Shown here: in pieces, positions 51,064 to 60,221 of the stretch
Layout of the letters: each line of letters opens with the position of its first letter
Position numbering within the stretch: position 1 is the stretch's first letter
NCBI GenBank assembly: GCA_963840925.1
Contig: CAWJAY010000057.1
Location: forward strand, 247,656-311,655
Length of the DNA: 64,000 bases
Source of the DNA: DATAOG01 sp963840925
GTDB taxonomy: Bacteria; Pseudomonadota; Alphaproteobacteria; Geminicoccales; Geminicoccaceae
Reading direction: 5' to 3'
Notes under the pieces: generated by a model
What the model saw: the letters and a program-made list of their open reading frames with translations, nothing else
Database searches by the model: none
Told to the model about the DNA's origin: nothing
Program-made: the position numbers and the translations under genes

Positions 51064-51288
51064 ATGGGTATCGGACTTGGAGTCGTCCTGCTGCTGGTGG
51101 GGCTGATCTTCGCGTTTGACGTGGTCGACCTGCCCGCCAGCGTGGACGACGCGATCGCGACGGACACCCTGGGATGGATCCTGATCGTCGTGGGCATCCT
51201 TGCCATCGTCCTCGCTCTCGTCATGAACGCCCAGCGTTCGCGTTCCAAGACGGTTGTCGAGGAGCGCAGGAACCCGCCGGCCGTCTAG
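51064..51288 (+). CDS. DUF6458 family small membrane protein
   Basis: 74 residues from ATG 51064 with GGGAG 7 bases upstream. Two hydrophobic helices (GLGVVLLLVGLIFAFDVVD and LGWILIVVGILAIVLALVM) linked by VDDAIATDT, and a basic tail. DUF6458 is an actinobacterial membrane protein family of unknown role. Monocistronic here, between the ArsR operon and a divergent-family isomerase gene. Confidence 0.8.
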   Translation: MGIGLGVVLLLVGLIFAFDVVDLPASVDDAIATDTLGWILIVVGILAIVLALVMNAQRSRSKTVVEERRNPPAV

Positions 51289-51368
51289 GCGGATCACGAA
51301 CAGCACCTGCGGCGGCCCGTCTCGCTCCCGACATCAGGGGGCGGACGGGCCGCCGTACGCTGTGCGCC

Positions 51369-52190
51369 ATGACTGACGCCCCCGACGGGAGCCTGGTCCA
51401 GCTCGTCGAGACCTGGCACCGCGCGTGCGCCGACTTCGTCGCGCTCACCCGCGAGATCCCGCGTGACCAGTGGGACCTGCCGACCGACCTGGAGGGCTGG
51501 ACGGTCAAGGACGTCGTCGCGCACACCGCACACCTCGAAGCCGTGCTCGCGGGTGCCCCCGAGGAGACGATCGAGGTCGCCGAGGCGCCCCACCTCAAGG
51601 GCTTGATGAACTACTACACCGAGCAGGGCGTCCTCGCCCGCCGCGACCGGGACATGCAGGCGCTCGCCGACGAGATCGAGCAGGCCGTCGCGACCCGTCA
51701 CGCGCAGCTCCGGGCCGACCCCCCGACCGACGGGTCCGCCAAGCCACCCAAGACGCCGGGCGACATCGGCTGGGACATGCACCGGCTGCTGAGCAACCGT
51801 CCGGTCGACGTGTGGATGCACGAGCAGGACATCCGGCGCGCGATCGACCGACCTGGTGGCTACGCCTCGCCTGCTGCCGCACACGTGATGGGCGTCTTCG
51901 GTCAGGCGCTGCCGATGGTGGTCGGCAAGCGCGTCGCGCCGCCGGTCGGCACCACGGTCGCCCTGCAGGTGTCCGACGCCGAGCTGGCCTGGTCTGTCCG
52001 CGTCGGCGAGGACGGTCGGTGCGTCCCGGTGGACGAGGCGACCACGTCGACCACGACGGTCCGGCTGAGCCCGGAGGACTTCATCGTGCTTGCCGGCGGT
52101 CGGCGTACGCCCGAGGAGACGCCGCCGAAGATCGAGGGCGACGAGGACCTCGGCCACCAGCTGCTGCGGTCGATGGCAGTGACTCCATGA
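51369..52190 (+). CDS. Maleylpyruvate isomerase family mycothiol-dependent enzyme
   Basis: 273 residues. N-terminal DinB-like four-helix domain with LVQLVETWHRACADF, WDLPTDLEGWTVKDVVAHTA (metal-binding His) and VDVWMHEQDIRRAIDRPGG, followed by a C-terminal SCP2-like domain (VQVSDAELAWSVRVG-type strand, VRLSPEDFIVLAGGRRTPEE). The family uses mycothiol, the actinobacterial thiol, which supports the taxonomic call. The reaction here is unknown. The stop overlaps the next start as ATGA. Confidence 0.85.
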   Translation: MTDAPDGSLVQLVETWHRACADFVALTREIPRDQWDLPTDLEGWTVKDVVAHTAHLEAVLAGAPEETIEVAEAPHLKGLMNYYTEQGVLARRDRDMQALADEIEQAVATRHAQLRADPPTDGSAKPPKTPGDIGWDMHRLLSNRPVDVWMHEQDIRRAIDRPGGYASPAAAHVMGVFGQALPMVVGKRVAPPVGTTVALQVSDAELAWSVRVGEDGRCVPVDEATTSTTTVRLSPEDFIVLAGGRRTPEETPPKIEGDEDLGHQLLRSMAVTP

Positions 52191-53131
52191 GCGAGGCCAA
52201 GCCCTGGACACCCGAGGACATCCCCGACCTCAGCGGGACCCGCGCGCTGGTCACGGGAGTCACCAGCGGCATCGGCGAGAAGACGGTGATCGAGCTCGCC
52301 AGGCGTGGCGCCCAGGTGATCCTGGGTGCGCGCAACCCGGCCAAGCTGGAGGCCTCGATCCGGACGATCGAGAAGGAGGTCCCCGGTGCGGCGCTGCAGC
52401 CACTGTCCATCGACGTCTCCGACCTCTCCTCGATACGCCGCGCCGTCAGCCAGGTCGACGGTGCGCTCGACCTGCTGATCAACAACGCCGGCGTGATGGC
52501 GACGCCGTACGAGCGCACAGCTGACGGGCTGGAGCTGCAGATGGCCACCAACCACTTCGGGCCGTTCGCTCTGACCGGCCTGTTGTTCCCCCGACTCGTC
52601 GCCTCCGGCAACGGCCGCGTGGTGGCGGTCGGCTCCCAGGCCAGCCGGGTCGCCCGTCGCCCTCCGCTCGAGGACCCGAAGGAACAGTTCGGACGCTACA
52701 GCCGGTGGGGCGCCTACTCCAAGTCCAAGCTGGCCGACCTGATGTTCGTCTTCGAGCTCGACCGGAGGGCGCGGGAGGCGGGCGTTCCCGTCAAGGGCCT
52801 GGCCGCCCACCCCGGTTTCTCGGCCACTGGGTTGATGGCGACGGGCCAGAACACCGGGAACAAGCGCAAGCGACTGCGGATGACGTCGACGATCCTGCAG
52901 GCAGGCTTCGAGGTCGCCGGCCAGCCTCCCGAGCTCGGCGCGCTACCCACGTTGATGGCAGCCACCGCCGACCTGCCGGGTTCGACGTACATCGGTCCGA
53001 GTGGTCCCCTGCAGATGAAGGGGCACCCGCGGATCGTCAGTCCGAGGCGGCTGGCGCTGGACCGGGAGGCCCAGGCCCGCCTGTGGGAGGTCAGCGAAGA
53101 GGCAACGGGCGTGCGGTTCCTGAGCGAATGA
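52187..53131 (+). CDS. Short-chain dehydrogenase/reductase, retinol-dehydrogenase type
   Basis: 314 residues from ATG 52187, coupled to the preceding gene by ATGA. Motifs: ALVTGVTSGIGEKTVIELA near residue 20, LINNAGVMATPYERTADG, MATNHFGPFALTGLL, VVAVGSQASRVAR and Tyr-Lys in WGAYSKSKLADLM near residue 180. This group (Rossmann NADP oxidoreductases such as WWOX- or light-dependent-reductase-like) has unknown substrates. Its stop overlaps the acetyltransferase start, again as ATGA. Confidence 0.88.
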   Translation: MSEAKPWTPEDIPDLSGTRALVTGVTSGIGEKTVIELARRGAQVILGARNPAKLEASIRTIEKEVPGAALQPLSIDVSDLSSIRRAVSQVDGALDLLINNAGVMATPYERTADGLELQMATNHFGPFALTGLLFPRLVASGNGRVVAVGSQASRVARRPPLEDPKEQFGRYSRWGAYSKSKLADLMFVFELDRRAREAGVPVKGLAAHPGFSATGLMATGQNTGNKRKRLRMTSTILQAGFEVAGQPPELGALPTLMAATADLPGSTYIGPSGPLQMKGHPRIVSPRRLALDREAQARLWEVSEEATGVRFLSE

Positions 53132-53668
53132 CCAGCGGCGTACTGCGCCCGATGACCGCGGCCGACCACCACGACGTGCTGGAGCTCAACGAACGTCATG
53201 TCGAGCTGCTCTCGCCGCTGGACGAGACCCGACTGACCGCACTGCTTGGCTGTGGCCGAGAACGCCTCGGTCATCGATGCAGACGGTGCGTTCGCCGGCT
53301 TCGTGATCACGTTCGCGGCGGGTTCGGCGTACGACGGGGAGAACTTCAGCTGGTTCTCCGAGCACTACGACGACTTCTGCTACCTCGACCGTGTGGTCAT
53401 CCACGAGGACTTCCGCCGGCGCGGCCTCGCCTCAGCGGTGTACGACGAGATGGAGTCGTCCTGTGGCCGGCCCCTCTTCGCTCTCGAGGTGAACCTGGAT
53501 CCGCCCAACGTCGCGTCCCTCGCCTTCCACCGGGCTCGTGGCTACACGGAGGTGGGCCAGCGTCTCTCCGGCGGGCACCTGGTCTCGATGCTCACCCTGT
53601 CCCTGAGGGCCGCGTCTCCCGGGGGTAACAGACTCTCGGCGTGCGCTGACGCAGCACCGCCCCGGTGA
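53128..53668 (+). CDS. GNAT family N-acetyltransferase, one frameshift
   Basis: About 179 residues when corrected. N-terminus MTSGVLRPMTAADHHDVLEL, then DADGAFAGFVITFAAGSAYD, the acetyl-CoA loop VVIHEDFRRRGLASAVYDEM and ALEVNLDPPNVASLAFHRAR. The frame breaks at 53248-53249, where CTTGGCTG should read CTTGCTG to give ALLAVAENASVIDADG. Third member of an ATGA-coupled run of three genes. The 3' end converges on the regulator gene and may overlap it. Confidence 0.75.
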
Positions 53669-54357
53669 CGGCTCCAGGCTGACCGCGAGGTCGGCGCAAC
53701 CGAGGCCGTCCGCCACCCCGCCGACGAACTCGACGTTGAGCCGCACACGAGCTCGGTGTGGTCGCGGGCAACCGTGTCGAACGGGCAGTTCTCCAGCACC
53801 ATCCGCCCGTCCTCGATGCGCGGCTCGTAGCCGTGCGGCTGCAGGCTCCACGCCAGGCGCCGCAGCTCGTCGCCCTCTGGCACCTCCTGCGCGGCGGCCG
53901 TGCCGAGCTGCTGACCTTTCTCGCGCGACACCCGCGCCGTCACGTCACCCATGGACGTCCCCTCGGCAATGGCCTGCTCCACACCCTTGGCGAGGATCGT
54001 GCTGAGCAGGTCATAGCTGCGCTGCGGCAGGGACAACGCGATCTGGCGCCGCGACCGCCGGTAGAGCTTGGCCGGCCGGCCCGCGCCGGGGCCGGTCTTC
54101 CCGCTGAGTCGTCGGAACTCCACGTCGAGCAGGCCGTCGTCGACCAGCCGGTCGAGGTGGAACTTCGCGGTGTGTCCGGGCACTCCGACACCCGCCGCTC
54201 CCTGTTCGCGGACTCACCGCACCCGGCTCACCCATCACGAAGCGGTAGAGACGGCGCCGGATGGGATCCGCGAGCGCGGCCAGGCTCGAGGCGGCGCTCT
54301 CGATCGGATCGGGGTCAGGCATGTGATCGGGCGGTCCGGGGCCGTCCGGGGTGGTCA
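53648..54357 (-). CDS. Winged-helix transcriptional regulator with Cys/His C-terminus, two frameshifts
   Basis: About 235 residues when corrected. Winged helix: SSLAALADPIRRRLYRFVMG, VPGHTAKFHLDRLVDDGLLD, TGPGAGRPAKLYRRS. A helical middle (ILAKGVEQAIAEGTSMGDV) leads to a C-terminal region with LENCPFDTVARDHTELVCG and PGRCCV, whose Cys/His spacing resembles metal- or iron-sulfur-sensing regulators such as SufR-like proteins. Frame breaks: one extra base at 54210-54211 (VSREQG restored) and one missing near 53740 (VCGLNVEFVGG restored). The exact stop is unclear. Divergent from a small membrane-protein gene. Confidence 0.7.
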
Positions 54358-54372
54358 TCTGTAAAGGATAGA

Positions 54373-54411
54373 TCACTTGACGAAAGAACGGTCTGGTTCT
54401 AACGTAAGTGA
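54373..54411. promoter_or_regulatory. Dyad operator spanning a -35/-10 promoter
   Basis: TCACTT-g-ACG-aa-AGAAC, six bases, GTTCT-aa-CGT-AAGTGA: near-perfect inverted arms about 16 bases long with one unpaired base. Within it TTGACG (54377-54382), 17 bases, TAACGT (54400-54405) forms a plausible promoter for the membrane-protein gene starting at 54436. The divergent regulator gene starts 16 bases on the other side. Confidence 0.6.
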
Positions 54412-54435
54412 CACTCTCTTTTAGAAGGGCCAGCC

Positions 54436-54909
54436 ATGAGCACTCATCTGCACCTGCACACACCAGCCATCCTCGGCGCCTCTGCGACGGGGTCACGTCG
54501 CGGAGCGCACGAGGCATTTCTCCTGCTCCGAACCGTGTTCACGATCGCGCCGATCGCCTTCGGCCTCGACAAGTTCTTCGGGGTGTTGGTCGACTGGGAC
54601 GTCTACCTCGCCTCCTGGATCAACGACATCGTGCCCGGCACCGCTCACCAGGCGATGCTGCTTGTCGGTGTCGTGGAGATCGCGGCCGGCGTGCTGGTGG
54701 CGCTGGCGCCCCGGCTCGGTGGCTACGTGGTGGCCCTCTGGCTGGCCGGCATCATTGTCAACCTCCTCACGCTCGGCGACTACTTCGACATCGCCCTTCG
54801 CGACTTCGGGCTGCTCGTCGGAGCCCTCGCGCTGGCCAGGCTCGCCACCCCTGACGTCGGCCCAGACGCCCGCGGGGCGAGCTCGCCCAATGACTCCGGC
54901 CGGGTCTAG
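54436..54909 (+). CDS. DoxX-like four-helix membrane protein
   Basis: 157 residues, ribosome site AGAAGGG upstream of ATG 54436. Hydrophobic helices near residues 27-48 (LLLRTVFTIAPIAFGLDKFF), 72-90 (AMLLVGVVEIAAGVLVAL), 95-113 (YVVALWLAGIIVNLLTLG) and 120-138 (ALRDFGLLVGALALARL). Resembles DoxX-type or related small membrane proteins with no known transport role. Probably controlled by the divergent winged-helix regulator through the dyad in between. Confidence 0.6.
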   Translation: MSTHLHLHTPAILGASATGSRRGAHEAFLLLRTVFTIAPIAFGLDKFFGVLVDWDVYLASWINDIVPGTAHQAMLLVGVVEIAAGVLVALAPRLGGYVVALWLAGIIVNLLTLGDYFDIALRDFGLLVGALALARLATPDVGPDARGASSPNDSGRV

Positions 54910-55016
54910 GTCACATCTGGGTCCGGATCGTGCCAAGCGCACCGATCGTCATCGCGGGCGGCGGCCTCGCTGCTGGAGTGGCACGACGGGCACGGCGTCG
55001 ACTGCGACTGGGAGGG

Positions 55017-55627
55017 TCAGCTCACGACGCGCAGGACGACCCTGCCTGTCGGGTAGCGCACGCCGGCGGAGAAGTGCTGCTGGTAGAGCCGCACCAGCTC
55101 GGCGAGGTGGCCGGGCGCGAGCTTGATGCAACCGTGGGACTTGTAGTCGTTGTAGCTCGGGTACTCCCACCGGCAGACCTGGTCACCGCGGCGGTTGGCG
55201 CACTGCCGGTTGCGCGCGCCCTGCTCGGTGTGGATGAAGAGGTCGACGCGGCTCGTGCCGTTGGGGCAGCGCTTGTTGTCGATCCGGAACGCACGCCCCT
55301 TGATCAGGTTGCCGCCGTAGTCGTTGTGCTGCCTGACCGCATAGCTGCCGTTCGGGAGCCAGCCGGTGTTCTTCACGCAGGAGTTGCGGCCGGCGGCGCC
55401 GAGCATGCCGGACCCGGAACGCCAGCTCTTCGTCTGCACGACCTTCCACTCACTGCCCTGTCTCTGGCTGAGTCGCCAGATCAGTCGCGAGTTCGACGGG
55501 CTCTTGAAGTTCTTGTCGAACGTGATCGATGCGCGCCATGGCGGGGAAGCCGATCCAGCGGGCGGAGCCAGCATCAGGGAGGCATGAGGAGTCCCAGAGT
55601 TGCCAGCACGACGGTGATCTTGGGCAT
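55017..55627 (-). CDS. L,D-transpeptidase-like secreted protein, frameshift in signal peptide
   Basis: About 200 residues. The ATG at 55627 starts a signal peptide (MPKITVVLATLGLL) that continues in another frame as ASLMLAPPAGSASPPW; the break is near 55,585. The mature part has SWRSGSGMLGAAGRNSC, DLFIHTEQGARNRQC and the catalytic-looking NDYKSHGCIKLAPGHLAEL near residue 165, where the HGC motif fits the L,D-transpeptidase (YkuD) nucleophile. Several extra cysteines suggest disulfides. It probably acts in peptidoglycan cross-linking or a related wall function. Confidence 0.65.
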
Positions 55628-55701
55628 CTGTCGACCCTAATGGCTCCCTCCTCCCCGCACAGGTGGTTGCCCATTTCCGGGTCGTCCACGACGTTGGAGG
55701 G

Positions 55702-56690
55702 ATGCGACTTCTCGTTCTCGGCGGCACCCGCTTCCTGTCCCAGGCGATCGCGGCCGAAGCCGTCGCGCGCGGCCATCAGGTCACCTGCGCGGCGCGCGGT
55801 GAGTCCGGCGACGTCCCTGCGGGCGCGCGCCACGTCGTACTCGATCGCGAGGCGCCGGACTGGTCCGCGCTCGACGGCGAGTGGGACGCGGTCGTGGACG
55901 TGGCCCGGACGCCGTCGTGGGTCGTCGGCGGCGCTCGACGCACTGGCCGAACGCGTCCCGCACTGGACGTTCGTCTCCACGATCAGCGTGTACGCCGAGA
56001 CCGCGACGCCCGGTGGCAGCCAGGACACGTTGCCTGTCCTGCCGCCGATCACCGACGACGTCGAGCAGGACACCCCGGAGGCGTACGGCGCGAGCAAGGT
56101 GGCGTGCGAGCAGGACGTGCAGGCGCGTGCCCGGGAGGCACTGGTCGTGCGGCCCGGCCTGATCGTCGGGCCCGGTGACCCCAGTGGCCGGTTCAGCTAC
56201 TGGCCCGAGCGGCTGGCCGAGGGAGGTGCGGTGCTCGCGCCCGGAGTCGCCCGACCTTCCGGCCCAGGTGATCGACGTACGCGACCTTGCCGGGTGGATC
56301 GTCACCTGCGCCGAGAACCACCTGACCGGGGTGTACGACGCAACCGGGCCCGTCTCCAGCCTGGGCGTCATGCTCGAGGAGATCGCCCGGTCGGTCGGCG
56401 GCGGCGCCGAGCTGGTGTGGGTCGACGCCGGTTTCCTGCAGGAGCACGACGTGGCCTACTGGGCCGGCCCGAGGTCGCTGCCGCTGTGGCTGCCCGAGGA
56501 CGCGCTCGGGCTCGCCGCGCACGACGTGAGCGCTGCCTTCGCCGCTGGCCTGACGACGCGGCCGATCGCCGACACCGCACGCGACACCCTCGCCTGGCTG
56601 CGCTCGGCGGAGGACCCCACCCGCACCGGCCTCACCCGAGCCGAGGAGCGCGACCTGCTCGACCGAGTGGCACACGATGCGCGGGCGTGA
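55702..56690 (+). CDS. NAD-dependent epimerase/dehydratase, two frameshifts
   Basis: About 329 residues when corrected. ATG 55702 follows GGAGG. Rossmann motif LLVLGGTRFLSQAIAAEA, then WTFVSTISVYAET, Tyr-Lys in PEAYGASKVACEQDV, VRPGLIVGPGDPSGRFSYW, VIDVRDLAGWIVTCAENHL and a C-terminal DALGLAAHDVSAAFAAGL. Frame breaks at about 55,925 and 56,245; the total length is 3n+2, matching two inserted bases. Similar to SDR-a reductases of actinobacteria acting on nucleotide sugars or isoflavone-like substrates; function unassigned. Confidence 0.75.
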
Positions 56691-56727
56691 GGTGGCTGCT
56701 GGTTTCGCACGGGCACCGATGGAAATC

Positions 56728-56809
56728 TTCACTGGGTCCCCAGTGATTCCACCACTTCCCGACCGTTGCAACGTGGGGGAAGTGGCAGTTTCGCTGGGGA
56801 CCCAGTGAA
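56728..56809. repeat. 82-bp nested palindrome
   Basis: All arms share one centre at 56768.5: outer TTCACTGGGTCCCCAG (56728-56743) with its complement at 56794-56809, middle CCACTTCCC (56752-56760) with GGGAAGTGG (56777-56785), and inner CGTTGCAACG (56764-56773). It lies between the epimerase stop and the KstR-type box. It could be a terminator, a mobile repeat of REP/MITE type, or a protein-binding site. Confidence 0.8.
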
Positions 56810-56828
56810 ACTTCACCCGGCTCGACAA

Positions 56829-56842
56829 TAGAACGTGTTTCA
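56829..56842 (+). promoter_or_regulatory. KstR-type operator
   Basis: TAGAACGTGTTTCA matches the KstR consensus TnnAACnnGTTnnA in all eight fixed positions. It lies 6-15 bases before the start of the F420-type oxidoreductase. KstR is the TetR-family repressor of cholesterol catabolism in mycobacteria and rhodococci. Confidence 0.6.
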
Positions 56843-56857
56843 GTTTGGATGGCGTCC

Positions 56858-57721
56858 ATGGATCTGTCCGTGGTGCTGTTCACCAGCGATCGGGGGATCA
56901 CTCCCGCTGATGCCGCGAAGGCCGCGGAGGAGGCCGGGTTCCATGCGTTCTACGTGCCCGAGCACTCGCACATCCCGACCAGCCGCGACTCCGCGCATCC
57001 CGGCACCGGCGGCGAGCTGCCCGACGACCGCTACCTGCGGATCCTCGACCCGTGGGTCGCGCTGTCCACCGCCGCGGCCGTCACGTCGACGATCCGGCTC
57101 GGCACCGCGGTCGCCCTGCCGATGGAGCACGACCCGATCACCCTGGCCAAGACGCTGGCAACGCTCGACCATCTCTCCGGTGGCCGGGTGAACCTCGGCG
57201 TCGGGTTCGGCTGGAACGTCGAGGAGCTCGAGGACCACGGCGTGCCCGGCAAGAAGCGGCGCACGGTGCTCCGCGAGTACCTCCAGCTGATGCAGCAGCT
57301 CTGGACCGAGGAGGTCGCGTCGTACGACGGCGAGTACGCGAGCCTCAAGCCGAGCTGGGCGTGGCCCAAGCCGGTCCAGCAGCCGAGGATCCCGATCCTG
57401 GTCGGCGCCGGAGGCACCCCGAAGAACTTCGACTGGATCGTTGCCAACGCCGACGGCTGGATCACCACGCCGATCGAGACCGACATCGAGGAGCGGGTGG
57501 TGGCGCTCAACACGGCCTGGGCCGAGGCCGGACGGGAGGGCGATCCCCGGATCGTCGTACTCCTGACCAGTCGTCTCGAGCCCGGGCAGCTGGAGCGCTG
57601 GGCGGAGATCGGCGTCGACGAGGTGATGTTCGGGCTCCCCGACAAGGAGCCTGACGACGTCCGGCAGTTCATCGCGCGGCTCGGTGCGAAGCTGAATAGA
57701 CCAGCGGCGCAGGACGCCTGA
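56858..57721 (+). CDS. LLM class F420-dependent oxidoreductase
   Basis: 287 residues from ATG 56858 (ATG 56849 is 9 bases earlier and possible). Luciferase-like TIM barrel: MDLSVVLFTSDRGITPADAA, GFHAFYVPEHSHIPTSRDS, IRLGTAVALPMEHDPITLA, LSGGRVNLGVGFGWN and PRIPILVGAGGTPKNFDWIV. The TIGR03619-like actinobacterial group uses coenzyme F420. A KstR-type box before it and the steroid-dehydrogenase-like SDR starting at the stop codon suggest a role in steroid or other ring catabolism; substrate not proven. Confidence 0.85.
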   Translation: MDLSVVLFTSDRGITPADAAKAAEEAGFHAFYVPEHSHIPTSRDSAHPGTGGELPDDRYLRILDPWVALSTAAAVTSTIRLGTAVALPMEHDPITLAKTLATLDHLSGGRVNLGVGFGWNVEELEDHGVPGKKRRTVLREYLQLMQQLWTEEVASYDGEYASLKPSWAWPKPVQQPRIPILVGAGGTPKNFDWIVANADGWITTPIETDIEERVVALNTAWAEAGREGDPRIVVLLTSRLEPGQLERWAEIGVDEVMFGLPDKEPDDVRQFIARLGAKLNRPAAQDA

Positions 57722-58589
57722 TGGGAACGTACGTCGTCAGCGGGTCCGCCTCGGGCATCGGTGCCGCCGTCGCCACTCGGCTGCGCGACGAAGGGCACAC
57801 CGTCATCGGGGTCGACCTGCACGACGCCGAGGTGACCGGCGACCTGGCGACCACGTCCGGCCGGGACGCCGCAGTCGCGGCAGTCGGAGCGATGACAGAC
57901 CGGGTGGACGGCGTGGTCCCGTGCGCGGGGGTCGCCGGCCTCACCGGGAGCGACTCGCAGCTGGTGGTGTCGCTGAACTACTTCGGCGCGGTCTCGCTCG
58001 TGAGCGGGCTGCGTCCGCTGATGGGCGAGGGATCGAGCGCGGTCCTGATCAGCTCGAACTCGGTGACCTGCCAACCCGGGTGGAGCAGCGAGGTGACCAC
58101 CGCGTGCCTGGCCGACGACGAGGAGAAGGCCCGACGCCTGGCCGCACCAGAAGACGCCGTGAACATCTACCCCGCCACGAAGGCGGCGCTGGCGTACTGG
58201 ACCCGCCGCGAGGGGATCAAGCCCGAGTGGGCCGGCTCCGGGATCCGGGTGAACGCGGTGGCACCCGGGCTGATCGCCACCCCGATGACCGAGCAGCTGC
58301 GCAGCGATCCCAAGCTGGGCGTCTTTGCCGACGCCTACCCGACCGCGCTCAACCGGCCGGGTCGGCCCGAGGAGGTCGCGGCACTGGTGGCCTTCCTGCT
58401 CTCCGAGCAGGCCAGCCTGCTGGTCGGTTCCGTGGTCTTCGCCGATGGCGGCACGGACGCCTTGTTGCACCCGCTCACGCCCGTGGGCATGGACGTGCCG
58501 AAGATCGTGCTCGGCGCCATGGATGCCGTGAGCAGCGCGGTGACCAAGGTCAAGTCGCTGCGCAGGGCAGCAGGGCGCGCAAGCGGTAA
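57721..58589 (+). CDS. SDR similar to 3-alpha-hydroxysteroid dehydrogenase, frameshift near the end
   Basis: About 289 residues. GTYVVSGSASGIGAAVATR at the N-terminus, DGVVPCAGVAG in place of NNAG, VVSLNYFGAVSLVSGL, VLISSNSVTCQPGW, Tyr-Lys in NIYPATKAALAYW near residue 160, VNAVAPGLIATPMTEQL and VFADGGTDALLHPLTP. The CAG variant and FADGGTDA ending recall 3-alpha-hydroxysteroid dehydrogenase/carbonyl reductase. The direct frame runs on past 59,000, but a one-base shift near 58,550-58,575 gives RARKR and a stop at 58587-58589. It begins on the last base of the oxidoreductase stop codon, so the two are coupled. Confidence 0.75.
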
Positions 58590-58618
58590 CTCCCACCCTC
58601 CGCCGTCGTTGAGTGGCC

Positions 58619-60118
58619 ATGAGGCGAACCCGACTGGTCCTGTCGACTTTGCTGGCTCTCGGCTGCGCTGCTCGCGCCGGCCATGGTCGAGGCAGCCGGC
58701 ACGCACCGATCCCGCCGTTGCCCACCGACCTGCTCAGCGAGTCGTTCACCGGGACACCCGCGACGAAGCGGCCGGTCGCCCACTCAGCGATCCCGCAGCA
58801 CCCGTACCTCTCGCCCAACGGCACCAACTCGATGCACAACGACGCCTACGCGTCCGACGCCTACGAGGTCAGCGGTCCGCTGGGCCGCAAGCTGCAGGTC
58901 CGCTCGGCGACGTACGGCGTCTCGGAGTGCGCCACGATGGGCTTCGACGCCAAGCGGCCGGATCGTCGGCCTGTGCGGCGGACTCCAGGGATTCGCGATG
59001 CGGTTGATCGACCCGGACCACGCTGCGAGGAGATCACCTCGCTGGACATGCCCGCCCGCGACCTGCACGTCGGGCAACAACCCGCTCAGCGACCTGTGCG
59101 GCGGCGCGTACTTCTCCCTCGAGCAAGTGGAACCGCGCCTACGTGCTGACCACCGACCAACGAGATCTGGAAGGTGCACCGATCACCGCGACCGGCTTCA
59201 TGAAGCACACGCGCGACCTACTCGCCGGACGATCCCCGAGGGCGACTGCATGATCGCGCACGATGCCGGACTGGAACGGAACCGGATCTTCTTCGCCACC
59301 AAGGGCGGCCGGATCGGCACCGTCGACGCCTCGACCGGGGTCTCGCAGGATCAGGTCCTTCCCCGGTGAGGCGATCTTCAACTCGATGGCAGCCGACGAG
59401 AGCGGCGCCGTCTATGCGGTGACCGACCACCGGCTGCTCACCCTGGCGGCCGACAAGAGCGGCTACCCGCAGGTGCGCTGGTCGGCGGCGTACGACCGCG
59501 GCACCCGGCACCAAGCCGGGCCAGCTCTCGCAGGGATCGGGCACGACGCCGACACTCATGGGCAAGGACATCGTCGCGATCACCGACAACGCCGAGCCGC
59601 GGATGAACGTGCTGTTCTACAAGCGCAACGGCGAGCCAGAAGAACCGGCTGATCTGCAAGGCGCCGGTGTTCGGCAGCGGCACGTCCGCGACCGAGAACA
59701 GTCTGGTGACCGCGGGGAAGACCTCGGTGATCGTCGAGAACAACTACGGCTACGAAGGTCCCCAGTCGACCATCGGCGGGAAGACGACCGCTCCGGGTGT
59801 GGCCCGCGTCGACCTCGTCGACGGCAAGTGCAAGGTCGCGTGGACCAGCAAGGTCTCGGCACCGACCTCGGTGCCGAAGGTCTCGTTGGGCAACGGCCTG
59901 CTCTACGCCTACACCAAGAAGGCATCGACCCCGCTGGACGACAGCTGGTACTTCACCGCGATCGACGTCCGCACCGGCCGGACCGCAGTGGAGCCAGCGC
60001 ACCGGCAACGGCATCCAGTGGAACAACCACTACGCGTCGATCTACCTCGGCCCGGACGGTGCGGCGTACATGCCGACGATGGCCGGCCTGGTACAGGTTC
60101 AAGGACGGCCAGGGCTGA
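58619..60118 (+). pseudogene. Secreted beta-propeller-like protein, many frameshifts
   Basis: About 490 residues if repaired. Signal peptide MRRTRLVLSTLLALS then LLAPAMVEAAG; body has LYLSPNGTNSMHNDA-like start, GRKLQVRSATYGVSECATMG, ARDLHVGNNPLSDLCGG, RIFFATKGGRIGTVDAST, AIFNSMAADESGAVYAVTDH, SGTTPTLMGKDIVAITDN and IYLGPDGAAYMPTMAGLV. The repeated strand patterns suggest a PQQ/WD-type propeller. At least eight one-base insertions can be placed (for example near 59,073, 59,123, 59,155, 59,355, 59,508, 59,638 and 59,990). Most likely an intact gene with sequencing errors. Function unknown. Confidence 0.55.
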
Positions 60119-60221
60119 GGCCGGCGCTGCGGCCACAGGGCGTGGTCCAGTCCGCGCCGCGCCCGAGGACCAGCAGGTGGGCCGTACCGACGGCGGTGCC
60201 CTGCCGGTGTTAGGTTGCGCC

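Noticed and set aside
58619..60118. A cluster of short genes in place of one secreted protein
   Set aside because: The short frames join into one family-like protein when single extra bases are removed; separate small genes are not supported.
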